In this document: piece after piece, positions 36,741 to 48,306 of the stretch
Numbering within the stretch: the stretch's first letter is position 1
Layout of the letters: each line of letters begins with the position of its first letter
Assembly (NCBI GenBank): GCA_027886175.1
Contig: JAJNNQ010000024.1
Span: 7,424,001-7,488,000, forward strand
Reading direction: 5' to 3'
From: Phylloscopus collybita
Lineage: Eukaryota > Chordata > Aves > Passeriformes > Phylloscopidae
Length of the DNA stretch: 64,000 nt
The notes under the pieces: model-generated
Seen by the model: the letters and a program-made list of their open reading frames with translations, nothing else
Database searches by the model: none
What the model was told of the DNA's origin: nothing
Program-made: the position numbers and the translations under genes

Positions 36741-39700
36741 GTTCTTACTGGATGCTTTGGTTAGGGTGGTTATTCCTATTTAGTTAGAAATAAAGAAACC
36801 ATAAAAGTCTTAAAGAGTGAACAAAGATAAATTGCAGTGCATTGTTTTGGCAGTGGAAGATACACTTGTGTTTCTAATACTGGCAAAAATGTGAGTTCAA
36901 AGACGCCAAAACCACCCCAAAAGTTAATATAGAAAAAGGAAAAAAAAGTGACTTAAGATTTCCAGCAATGAAAGATCATTGTGTAACGTTCATTTGAACT
37001 GAAAAATGTGCCTGTTGTGCCTCTAGAATTTGATGGGACAGCCGTGGAAATGTGACTGTTGGCTAATTATATGGAAGTTCTACCAAAAAAGGTTATACGT
37101 ACCCTAAAGTACTAAAGGCTTAATGAAACTGTCATCACTCTAGTGATAAATATCTGTTCCAGAATGTCTTCTCAGACAGTACTGTAAGCATATCAGAATA
37201 AATAGTGGACCATAATTCTATAATGCCACCATATTTTTAAAGAAATTATAAGCCTTCAAGTAGGCTATATGTAAAAACTAGGGATTTGTAGCAAAAGTAG
37301 CTGGGATACATAATTATGGCATCATTGAATCCTGAAGCTCAAAGCACTGATGATTTTGTCCAGTTACCTCATGGAGTGGGTTGAAATTCCCTTGAAAGCC
37401 TCCAGGTCAAACTCAGCCATTATGTAATTGATGGCTTAAGCTGATCATAAAAGTGGGCACACATAGAAACACAGCTTATATTTGTTGAGCATTCAGCAGG
37501 TCTGAAAAGTGCATAGAGTAACAAAGGCAGACATCAGGGAAAGAGTAACAACAAATCAGTAACTTCCCTGTTTAGTGCCTATTTCTGCCATTCCTAACAG
37601 CCTGACAGGATCTCAAATCAGTGGCAGTTGCTATATACTCAATTTAAAGCATCTACTGTATGCTGAATTGGTGTAATTTCACGTGCACTTGTTACACGGC
37701 TTTGGCTTTCCCTTAAATTCGTTACATATTTAGCGTGCAAAGAATAAGAACTAATTTCAGCGATGCATGTTGATTAGGCTCTTGTTAGGCATAAATAAGA
37801 GTTATCTTGTGCTATACAGTAGGTTTCTTTGCCTGTTTAGTGTGCACATAGCTTTCTCTGTCTTCTTCCACTTCCACCCACAGACATTTAGACAAAGAGC
37901 GAAAGCTGAAGCATGAATCTCTTAGCTCAGAGCAAAGCCCGATACAAGAAACAGCAATGTTTATTGATTGCTTGCAACTTTTTGGCACTGCAAAACCAGG
38001 AGAAAACAAGGGTATAAAAATGTCAAAACTAGAGTTAAAACTACCTCTTCAGAGCAAATACATGAATTTTGCACTGAAGTATGGACAATATATGTGAAGA
38101 TATATAGTTGGTAACTTAAAAGTATGAAAGAAGGTAACTCATCTGGATTTATCAAAGTTTTTTAAGAAGAAAAGAGCATGTTGATTTAGTGTGTCTGACT
38201 TGTTGCTGTTGGTAAATTTAGCAACTAAGGGCAAAAAAAAAAAGCAATATTAGAAGTATTAGAAGGAAGATTACCAATGAAAGAGCATTTGTGAGTAGAA
38301 CTTTTGATCCTTACACAGTTTTCAAAGTGAATGAGATCATATATTGAAAAAAAAAAAAAAAAAAGGATGGGAACACTTAGAGGGAAGGAGAAGAAATTTA
38401 ATCATCTTAAAGAACACCCAGGAAGGTGTTCAAGGAAGATAAAAAGTTGGAGAATGAAATTTTCCACTCTGTCAAATGGACTAGATAAAATGAGAGGGTA
38501 GGAACAGAGGAGTAAAATTGGGAGTTCAGGAATTAATGTGTGCATAGGTACTCGTGCAAATAAAAAGGCTGCTCAAGTACAGAGGAAAGAGAAATTGGAA
38601 GGCATCTGGAGAAGGAGCAGTGGCTAGAAAAATACTTTTTTCTAGGATCAGTGAAAATTGGGTATTTCAAAGAAATAGACTGAGTGCAGTCATACTTTCA
38701 GTCTAAGAAACCAAATCCTTTATTCAATAGCTCTAACCCAAGGAACAATTAATAACTTACCACTGTTGCTATTGAAGAATTAAAATTCCCCTGTTTCACT
38801 CAATAAACATTTATGTGTGATATTTAAGATTATCTTCATGTCTTGAAGACACTGTAAACATGTCTGGAAATGACACACTCCCACAGTTTCCATACAGCAG
38901 AATATGATGAAACCAGCCACCAAAAAATATTACATTTTCCACTTGCATTCATATCAGCTAACAGAATAATATCCATGTGATTTAGAACTAGGCATTTCAA
39001 AAGTCTTTAAAGGATCTGAAAATCAAGTTATAAACTATGATGTTTCTAAAGTTCTCTAATAAATATATTATTTCTGTGTGATGTGCAAAGGAGAGGAAAG
39101 AAGTGTGGTGGCAGAGAATGTTTTGTTATTTTATTTTTCACTGTTCTTCATGCATATTTTGTACATTGTTTTGAAGCACGGCATAAGTTAAGAAATAGTA
39201 TTTCTTGTCTAAAATGTGTATACTGAGGGTGAATGAAGATATTGCTGATGTGTGATTACTTTTTATTGAGCAAACTCTAAGTTTTTAACCCAGTTCTGTC
39301 ACCTGAATATTACCATTTTGAGACAGGGTCTATGGTATCAGTAGTGTTTATTTTCATGTTTAAATTATTGTTATTATAGTAGCACTTAAAAAAATGTGCC
39401 TTTTACAAATCTCTTAATAGTGCTGACTGCCATGTGATTATCTATTTGGTAATTTTTTGTGAGGCTGGGTTCAGGTAGTTAATACTGATATCCTAAGTAC
39501 TATTGAATTCCACTGAAAGCAAATAAGTACCTGAATGGAAATAAGATGATATAACTCTGAATTTTTAGGATGACTTTTTTTTCTTTTTCAAAACTATACC
39601 ACAAAATGATGAATGATAATTTGGGTATGTTTTTCTCATGGACCTGAGAGGTGGAAAAAGTTAAATTCAAGCAGACCCACACCTTTATGTTTTAATACTT

Positions 39701-42351
39701 CTTGCACTCCATTGCAAAAGTGTTAGAGGAAAGTACCTGGCCATTTCTGACATCTAATACACATTATTGAATTAAAAGTATGCCTATAAACCCTTCTAAA
39801 GTGCAAACAATTTTTTTTTTTTTTTTTTTTGTGCTGGAGGTACCTGGCAGCTCTGACACTACTAAAAAGCTGCCATCTCTAAACCTCTCTGAAGTCAGGG
39901 AAAAATCCATTAAGTTTAGTACACAGTAAATACCTTGCTCAGGACTGAATGAGAATTTTAAGGCTGTAGATTAAAGAATCTTGGTAAAGAAAACTAACAC
40001 TTAAGAGGGATGAAATGAAACCTAAACATAGGACACATCATGCAAGAAACAAGCTGGGGAAGGATAGTCTAAGCCTATATGTTATATATTTAGTATCACT
40101 GTACATTCAGTATCAGTGTAAAGCAAGAAACAGCCAATTACTTTGAATAAAGGCCTTGGGAGGACTGGACCAAAAAAAAAAAAAACCCAACCAAAAAAAA
40201 CACAACAACAACAAACCCCCCCCCCCCCCCCCCCCAACCCAAAAGATTTCTTCATCTTGTTTTCAGTTAGAATGGAGAGAAATATTCTTCACAAACCTCC
40301 AAACCACTCAAGCTGTTGTTTAGTTGTTGATTCAGTGCAATAGAACTGAATTGAAAAAGATTCCTTTGAAATAGCAATGAACACCTCTCTCTCTGCTTTA
40401 AATGAGCACAAATATCTGAAATACATGGTGGCATTATGAAATAAGTAAGGGTGTGTCCATGAGAAACCTCTAATATGGACTTCAGCTACAGGGATGTGTG
40501 CAATATCTTTGAGAAGGAAATAAGGAGTAGTGAATTCCTGTACCCTAGATTACTTCATAAATATAAAACAAATAAATATTTATAATAAATATAGATAGAA
40601 ATAATTAAGTAGAGATAACACTGGGGGAATTTTTTTCAAGAAATCAAGGCGTGCTGAGAATGCAGATTCCATTGATTTTTCTCTCTTAGTCATGAGCCTT
40701 TGAAATCTCTTCTAATATGATTAATAAAAATTGTTTCTTAAGTGCAAGAAAGATCTGAATTTTCATTTTATCTGTTAAAGAATGCCTGGTAGGTCAAGTG
40801 CAGTAAACATTGTTGTGTTTGCACACCAGGATTCTGGACTGAGGCAATGCCTTTCAATGACCTGCATACACGAGGTAAAACTGAGCCATAAAATCAGGAA
40901 CACAGAGTGAGGAAGGAGGTGTTAGGCAGACAATGAGGGATATTCACTTGGTTCCAATTACTTGGGTTAAGTTTGCATTACAGATGCAACTTTATTGGCA
41001 AAAAAGTTAGATTTGCTAAGAAAAACAAGACAGTGATGTGATGATGTGATGATGCTTGACGTCTAAGACCAAGTGATACTTTTAGATGGTTTCACATAAA
41101 CCTTATATACCATTCAGTTTTAGCAATGGTTTATATATATAAGGCAATATACAAGGCATGATAAATGGTTCATCTGCACAGGGAGTTTGCTTAGCTGCTA
41201 CATAGTACTGTATTTTCCTAAAAGGAATAATTTCTATTTCCAGAGCTACCTGTTTCTGAAAGCTTCACATGAGCATTGCTGGCCCCCAAGCACTGGAAAA
41301 TCATGTGGCTTTTCAAACCCTCATGTTTTGCTCTGATGGTTTTGTCTTTGGCACATTAGGTAAAGTGGGAATAACATAAATCTCTGACTCTCACCTTGGA
41401 GGAAATCCACCATTTACTCTGCAGCTTTTATAAAACCATGCAAGTTGGCAGCAGTGTGTATATAGTTTGGTTTTCTAGCTAGTTAGGCTTGGGACAGAAT
41501 TTGATTTAGTTTTTGCCTCAGACAAAATTTTAATTGATAATGGCACAAAAAGTAGAAAAGCCATTTCCTTGAAAAAAATAAAAGCTCTACAAGACAAGTA
41601 CACAAACATAACAATGTAAATTTGCTGTACTTCTGTGCTTTAATCTGTGCAATTAATATGAAGACCAAATGTAATTCACCTTTTTCTTTAGGTAAGAATT
41701 CTTTTACTTGCAAAGCTGCATTCAAATCTGAGAAAGCTGTGAAGGACAGCTTAATAGCTTATTAAAAATAAAAAGCCAGCATTGTTTTTAACCAAACTGC
41801 ACTTTCTGAAAAGTGGTTTGCACAAGCCCTTATGGATTTATCAATTCCCACTACTTTAAACTATTTTCTACTTTAGTACTTAGATTATTAAAAAGTTTAT
41901 TTCTTTGTAAAGTTGTCACAACAGAAGTACTGTTTTATTAGAAATTAAGACTTTGCTTGCTAAATTACAAGGCTTGGGGTAGCTAACAAATAGAGACATT
42001 AAGATAGAGCTTGCATGACCATTTCAGTTTATGATGATTATTTTTTTCTAAAATCAGAGAGATATTACTCAGTGGCCTTTTATATCTGCTGACAATTTTT
42101 TTTGACGTTTTTCTTATCTAGAGGAGCAACATGACCTGTATAGAAAAATCAACTTATTCTGAGTATTAGTTAAAGGAAAACTTTCTTGTACATGCAAGGT
42201 GTTGCCCTTTTGAATCCAATTTCAGCTCTTTGTTGGTGGTTCTTTATACATTTCAGGAAGGGAAATAAGTTCAGCTCTTCTGTAGGTGAAAATAATGTGA
42301 ATTCAAAATGAGAACTGTGGCTACAGCAGGCTACAGTCTGGAGTATTGATT

Positions 42352-42357
<6 letters not shown>
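36741..42357. other. Unique AT-rich sequence; several simple tracts
   Basis: No gene is supported. Includes a CpG-retaining patch at 37680-37765, an A run at 38347-38364, a T run at 39811-39830 and an A/C tract ending in 20 C at 40171-40244. A short GATGT/GATGAT repeat lies at about 41034-41056. Open frames are all under 81 codons and unrecognised. Confidence 0.55.
40171..40244. repeat. A/C tract with a 20-C homopolymer
   Basis: Poly-A and CAA units lead into 20 consecutive C (40216-40235). The frame through it encodes poly-Lys/Gln/Pro and is not a gene. Confidence 0.95.

Positions 42358-42391
<34 letters not shown>
42358..42391. repeat. (TA)n microsatellite
   Basis: About 17 uninterrupted AT/TA dinucleotides, preceded by TTTTTTTA and followed by TTTTATGTG. 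Likely polymorphic in length. Confidence 0.97.
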
Positions 42392-42394
<3 letters not shown>

Positions 42395-43385
42395 ATGTGT
42401 TGGGTGCTTTTTAACTTTACTGGAGAAAGATTTACCTCCAATGATTTAGATTCCTCATAGCAGAAAGTAGCACATAATCAGAAGTTGTAAGTTTTATAGT
42501 AACAAAGGCATTTATTTTATTTGCCGTTTTCAGGAACTAGCATTTAACAGGTTACTCTTCAGCTGAGTTAATTTTTAATAGTTTGCCAAAACAGATATTT
42601 GGAAGGTTCTTTTTTTTACTTATTTGCTTATTCAATGTATCCATTACTGATATTTGATCAGGTTTTTTGTAGGGTTTAGAGTAACATTACTTTTATTTTC
42701 ATGTCTAATTCCAGCTCAGAGTTGCTTTGAACTGAGCCACAGAGAAGTGAAGATTTGCTAGGCCCTAATTCTGTATTTGAGTTTCTTTACATTTTAGTTT
42801 CACAATTATCATTAACACTTCTTGTCCCTTGACAGGTATCAGAACTGTATAATCTGTTTTATTAAGTGTTTTTGAACATTCTTTTTTATTGGAGTGAGGG
42901 CCATATTGGTTTGATTTTTAAAATTTTATCTCTAAAAAAAGTTTGTTTTTATATCTATATATTTCCAGTTTGTTTTCATAATGCCTGTATATATTTCCTT
43001 TGAGTATTTAGAGCTTTTCATCAGAAAATTCTGTTTTGGGTAGGAAGAATATTAAAGTACTCTGAGGCATGGAAATTACTCTACAAACTATTTTGAATTT
43101 ATTTTGTTGCATTCCTCTCATTTCAGTGAATGTGTTCTCCTTTGTTAGTTTTATTAAACTAGTGTGTCTGAAGTTGTTTGGAAGCTGTTTATTTATTTAC
43201 TTTTGAGGTATGGAAAGGTCTTGACAGATTAGAATACAAATCTAAGAAGGGGATTTCTGCCTTACTGTGTTTTTAAGTTGTCTTCTAGATCCTATCATAT
43301 ACTGAAGTGCACTTTCTGCTACTAAAAGTGCAATTATACTACATTGATTCTTACCATCCCAACAAATAAAACATTCTTGGGGTGT
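42392..43385. other. Unique AT-rich sequence
   Basis: Nothing recognised beyond general T richness. Confidence 0.6.
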
Positions 43386-43467
43386 GGTTTTTTTTTTTTT
43401 TTTTTTTTTGTTTGTTTTTGTTTTTTGTTTTTTTGGGTTTTTTTTTTTTTGTTTTGTTTTGTTTTTG

Positions 43468-43503
<36 letters not shown>

Positions 43504-43505
43504 TG
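43386..43505. repeat. Long T/G tract with two poly-T runs
   Basis: T runs at 43388-43409 (22) and 43468-43494 (27) are joined by TTTG/TTTTG units. Open frames on both strands are poly-Phe or poly-Lys and are not genes. Confidence 0.97.
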
Positions 43506-45869
43506 TCTCTAAAGTTAGAAGAACCTTGAACATAATGCATAAAAATGTGTTTCAGGACAACAAGTCACTACAGTGAAGCCTTGTAAGGCAATTAGTGCCT
43601 GTGGAGCAATCCATTTTGGCCCCCCAGCTTGTGCTACCTTGACATATGAAGTTATCTAAAATAACTTCAAATTTCCCATGGTGAAGATGAAGTGAAAACC
43701 TTGCATGCTTGTCAGTGAAAGCATAGCTGTAAGTTTTATTTCAGAAAAACTGAACATTTATGTCAGTTGTAAAATGCAAACTTGATTTACTACCAACCAG
43801 CAGTAGGCATTTAGCAGTGTACAGCTCGTGTTATTGTTGATAAGCCAATCTAAGTGTATAAGATAGAAATTCTCTTTGCAAGCCTTAAAGGATGATAACT
43901 GAATTATTTTCAAGAAGATGAGTTAATTTAGAAGGCCATAATTTTATTTTTCCTCCCAGAAGAAAGAAGAACCTTATTGTGGTAAAGATTGAAAATGCAA
44001 CATTGTCTATTCAAACAAGAGATAAATAAACAAATACATAACGTGGATATTTTTTTTTTTTTTTTTTGCTTAAGCAATGCATCAAATATCCTTGCTCTTC
44101 TAGAACTGCCAGTCTTTACAAAGCTGTCACCTTCTGGTGAAAATAAGAGGCAAAGTTAGTAAAAAAGATGGTGTAGGAAGTACGATACTTAAAATGAACA
44201 GAATGGGACTGCAAGAAATAAGTTGCAAAGGAAGAGTCACCTCTAAGATAAACTTCTCGTCATTTTAGCTCCAAATAGTGACAATGAAAGTGGCTGACAG
44301 ACCTCATGTGATCCACTCACTGAGCTGATGTTTGACATGTCTTGAATCAGGCAGCTACAGCGTGCACAGGTGGCCTAGCTAGAAGAGCTAAATGCACCAG
44401 GCAGGGTTGTGACTAATTCATTTATTCATCCCAGTGAAGGTGATCAGTGTCCAATTAAAAATCTATAAATATTTCTATAAAATCCAGAAATTCTGATTCC
44501 ACACTCAACAATTTATTTTTTTTTTTTGTGAAAAATCAAAGAGGTGAATATTTGTGGTACAAAGAATGGCAAAGTTCAACAACAAATCAGATAAACCCAC
44601 AACTTTTAACTGGAAAAAAAAATGGTGCCTCTTGGTGACTATTTTTATTGACAGTTGCTGTTTTCTAAACTCAGTTACCAACTGGTCATTTTTAGATGCT
44701 ATCTTTCAGCTATTACAGTTGTGCATGGTAGCTCTGATGTGTTTTTGGGGTGTGTGCATTACTTTGGCATCTGGCAGCTCGCATAGGACCATGGCTTCTG
44801 GGATTATTGGATATTAGTGACAAGAACTTAGTGATGGATCTGTCCAAGAGTAAAATCAATATTTCCATTAATATTAATATAATAAATGCACCTGCAACTG
44901 AGTGAAGCTTATAATAAATGGGTTTAGGTAAAAATGGAAGTTAGTGCTTCAGTTCAGGGAATGTGCTGTTAAGAGGAAATATCTGTAGTTGTCCTAATGC
45001 CTTATATGAGTATGTACACTATTTTTCTGAACACTTGAACTCTTTTTTTTTTTTTTTTTTAATGTGAGCCACTATAGTTTTGAATACTTTCCCAGCTGAG
45101 GAATTGGAAATGTATTTGTAATAGCAGGCCAAGCCTAATGTAGTGATAATTCTGGTAACAATGTTGAAACAAGGTCTTCTGACAGGGGAAGAGTGAGAAA
45201 AAAGGCATTTTAGAAGAGGCCTTAGGAAATATATGTATAATCTCTTTGCAGCAGAAACCCCAATGAGATCAATGTGTTCTGCTGTATTTCTATTACTTCC
45301 AGTACAACATTGATATTCTGGTAAAAGATTGTAGGGAAAAGCAGTGCAAATAGCTTTTTAGTGATTATTCTGTATCCTGAGTATGCTGGGTCATATGTTG
45401 TATCTGAAAGCAATTTGTCTGCATTAGAAACATATAATTTTTTACCTCCCTGAAAGCAAATAGTAACAGTAGCAGGATTACATTTATTATGCTGCAGTTA
45501 ATGAGATTTGGAAGTGCTTAATGTAAAAGTGTGGCATCATATATATTTCACTTAATTTGAAAAATATGTAAGAAAAAGGGGTGAGACTATTTACTGATGA
45601 AAACCAAAACCATCCCCTTTACCACCAGAATGAGGACACCAACCAAGAGAAAAGCAATTTAGTCACCTACTGTGCAAAACACCACTGAAAATATTGTGGC
45701 AAAACTTAAACCACAGAAATCTGGAGACTTTTGAACTCAGAGGTTGGCATGAGCAAGTGCTAAACATCACCCTGTTAAGCCTGTTGGGTTTATATCACTG
45801 TCTAAAAGAAGATTTATGCCTTTGCAGTTCCCTTCATGTTGTGCAGCATGAGCAGAATTTTGTTTCATC
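43506..45869. other. Unique sequence with two further T runs
   Basis: T runs at 44050-44067 and 45043-45060. A 9-bp-arm hairpin is at 43647-43669. The open frame 44554-44817 (87 codons) has a Trp- and Cys-rich hydrophobic translation but no family I recognise. Confidence 0.55.
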
Positions 45870-46014
45870 GATGCCTCAAGTCTGACAGTGCTTGAGGCAT
45901 TTGGACAATGGCCTTAAAAGCATGCTTTTAACTTCTGGTCACTCCAAAGTGGTCAGGCACTTGGACTGGATGATTAGGGGTATCTTCCAACTAAAAATAT
46001 TCTGTTCTGTTCTA
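45870..46014 (+). mobile_element. Old CR1 LINE 3' tail
   Basis: GATGCCTC, then GTCTGACAGTGCTTGAGG, CATTTGGACAATGGCC, TGCTTTTAACTTCTGGTC, AAGTGGTCAGGCACTTGGAC and a GATGATTA...CTTCCAACTAAAA end. It terminates in ATTCTGTTCTGTTCT, the short tandem typical of this CR1 type, so the 3' end is intact. Same subfamily type as 23040-23225. Positions 45871-45900 form a perfect 10-bp hairpin (ATGCCTCAAG / CTTGAGGCAT). Confidence 0.9.
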
Positions 46015-46120
46015 GATACACTGCCAAGTACTATGTATTAACAGGACATGATCTTTAGAAACAGTTTTGTCAGTTATGCTGGGGACTCAACATCCACACC
46101 AACCAGTCTTATATTTATAT

Positions 46121-46192
46121 ATTTATTTGCTTGTTTGGGTGGTTTTTTTTGTTGTTGTTGTTGTTGTTGTTTTTTTTTTTTTTTTTTTTTTT
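46121..46192. repeat. T/G tract: (GTT)n then 22 T
   Basis: A GTTTGGGTGG lead-in, then (GTT)n at 46151-46170 and a 22-T run at 46171-46192. Confidence 0.95.
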
Positions 46193-48165
46193 GAGCTCTG
46201 TTTACGGCTTCATGGACTGAATGATGTGTGGGATGCCTTCAGAGTGCATCTTCTGCCTTTTTGTTAATATGGAAGGTTCCCAAATCATGTGGTTTGAAAC
46301 CATTTCAGAGAGAAAACCAAAATACAGAAAATGGAGATCATCAGGTTGTTTTTGTTCAACCAAACTAGAGAAGCTATAGGTACAACCCATCTAATTTGGC
46401 TTATTTTTAGAACTAATGCAGAGTTTCTTGTTTTTACTGTCTGTTTTCCCCCTTATGAATAGATTTGAGACTTTTGATTAAAAGTAATGCAGCAGTTAAT
46501 CCCCTACTATCCCCCAAAATTGTGACAAAAGCATTTGTTTGTTTCTTTGCTATAGGGAAAATGAATATACAGTTTTAATACATGCTCATTTTCTATTCCC
46601 CTAATCTTTTTATTTATAATGAGGTCAAGGTGAAGCAAAAACGATTGCACTTTTCAGTAGGTATGCAGCTTTCCCCAGTTTTATCTGTTCTCAATTTTTT
46701 TTCTTCTTTTCCTCTTTTCTTTCTGGTTCCCTTACAGAAAATTAGTATAATTTTACTATAATACCCTTTTCCTAAGAGATGTGCCATTTTGTATGCATGC
46801 AAGCCCCTAAATCTTCCTTTTTTAATCCCCCTAATCTGTTGCAAGTCTACCTTATTTAGTGGAACTGAGTAGTGTTTCTAAGGGAGGTGTGCAAGCTGGA
46901 ATATTACCTTTATATGCTAATTAATTGAATATGATAATGAGGACATGATGACAAAGTCATAGCAGAGGCAGAAAACAACTCATCTATCTACTTCTTAACA
47001 AGCAAACTTAACTCAATAGAGGCTAGCCAGAGTGCCTGCAAATTTAGTTTGCTTCACGTGAGTTGAGTTTTAGAGTGCAAGTCCTGTGGGAAAAATCCTA
47101 GGAGGTAACACTGACTTGATGGCTTCTTTTCTGGAATAGAGCTGGTACACTTGGCTAGAGGGAGGATGTTTCTTATGGAGGAGTTGTCAGGACAGGCTCT
47201 GCCGTGTAGGACTTGATTCTGTGAGCTCTAAACTGAGATCCCACCTTGCCAAGAGGTAAAGGACTTGTAGCACCCAACCTGAAGGACTCAGGAAGATCCC
47301 AGCACTGCCAGTGCTGTGTGCCTCAGTTGTCTTCACCTCTGTTTTCCTCCTCCTAAATGCAGCAACGTGGATTATTGTTGGACGTGGCCAAAGGACAAGT
47401 CTAGGTTGCTGTCACATAACCCAGCCCAGGGAAAGAAGCAGTCTTGAAATGCTCACAAAGAGTATGCAAGGTTTTGTAAGGGTTGTAGATTGGAAAATCC
47501 TCATATAATAGTAATAACTCATGTAATTTTGTTAAAATAAATCCAATTTTTGCACCACTGAGACACTGTTGGTCTCCTGAACTATTTTATGTTTTGGGAA
47601 CTTTGGAACTGGAAAATCTTCCCAGACAGGGAAGCTCTACAAAAAGAAGAGCACAAAGATACATTTTATTCCCCTTTCTAATTTCTGCATTTTCTTTACA
47701 TCTTGTGCTGTGTTAATCCTATTCTCCCAGCTGCTTACCAGCATGTTTAGGTTGATAAGAAAATGTCCTGCTTTCTGATTCAATTTTCTCCTCCACTTGC
47801 TGTTGTGTACCACTTTACTTTTATTCTCTTTTTTCTTCTAACATCGAGTCCAGAAATATTTCCTCTATGCTGATAACTCATAGCTATTGAAACACTTTGG
47901 GATGAAAGGTGTCAGCATCACATATTTGCAAGGAACATTCTTATGCCTGCAGACTGCATGTACTGCCTGGAAGAGGCACATGGAGCTGTCATTACCTTGA
48001 TTTCATTTGTTCTTGCATTTCAGATTTTCAGTAGAAATAAAAACTATATTTTAGACAGTCTCACTTGTACAATTTCATGAACAAAAGGCTTGGTGTTGAA
48101 GCTTTAAACCTAACAAAGCCCTTAATCAGGCTACGTATCTGTAATTTTATTCCCTTTCCAGTTTG
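46193..48165. other. Unique sequence, no gene seen
   Basis: The patch at about 47160-47480 has higher GC and a 65-codon frame with no recognisable domain. Confidence 0.55.
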
Positions 48166-48306
48166 CTAAATAAATAAATAAAAAAAAGAAAACAAAAACA
48201 AACAAAACCAAGCCAAGCAAACACCCACACACAAAAAGAAAAACAAACAAAAAAACCCAAAAAAACCCCAAACAAACAAACAAACAACATCCACAACACA
48301 AACCCC
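48166..48306. repeat. A/C low-complexity tract, about 140 bp
   Basis: Starts with TAAATAAATAAAT, then AAAC, AACAAAC and CCCAAAAAAACCCC units, with CACACAC inside. Closely resembles the tract at 81-279 in composition. Confidence 0.97.

Noticed and set aside
37320..37440. Possible antisense CR1 start resembling the ATCATAGAATC motif
   Set aside because: Only a few bases match at 37321-37330 and the rest shows no CR1 order.
43647..43669. TGAAGTTAT/ATAACTTCA inverted repeat resembling loxP arms
   Set aside because: The arms are only 9 bp and the 5-base loop does not match the 8-base loxP spacer; the similarity is to a short AT-rich word only.
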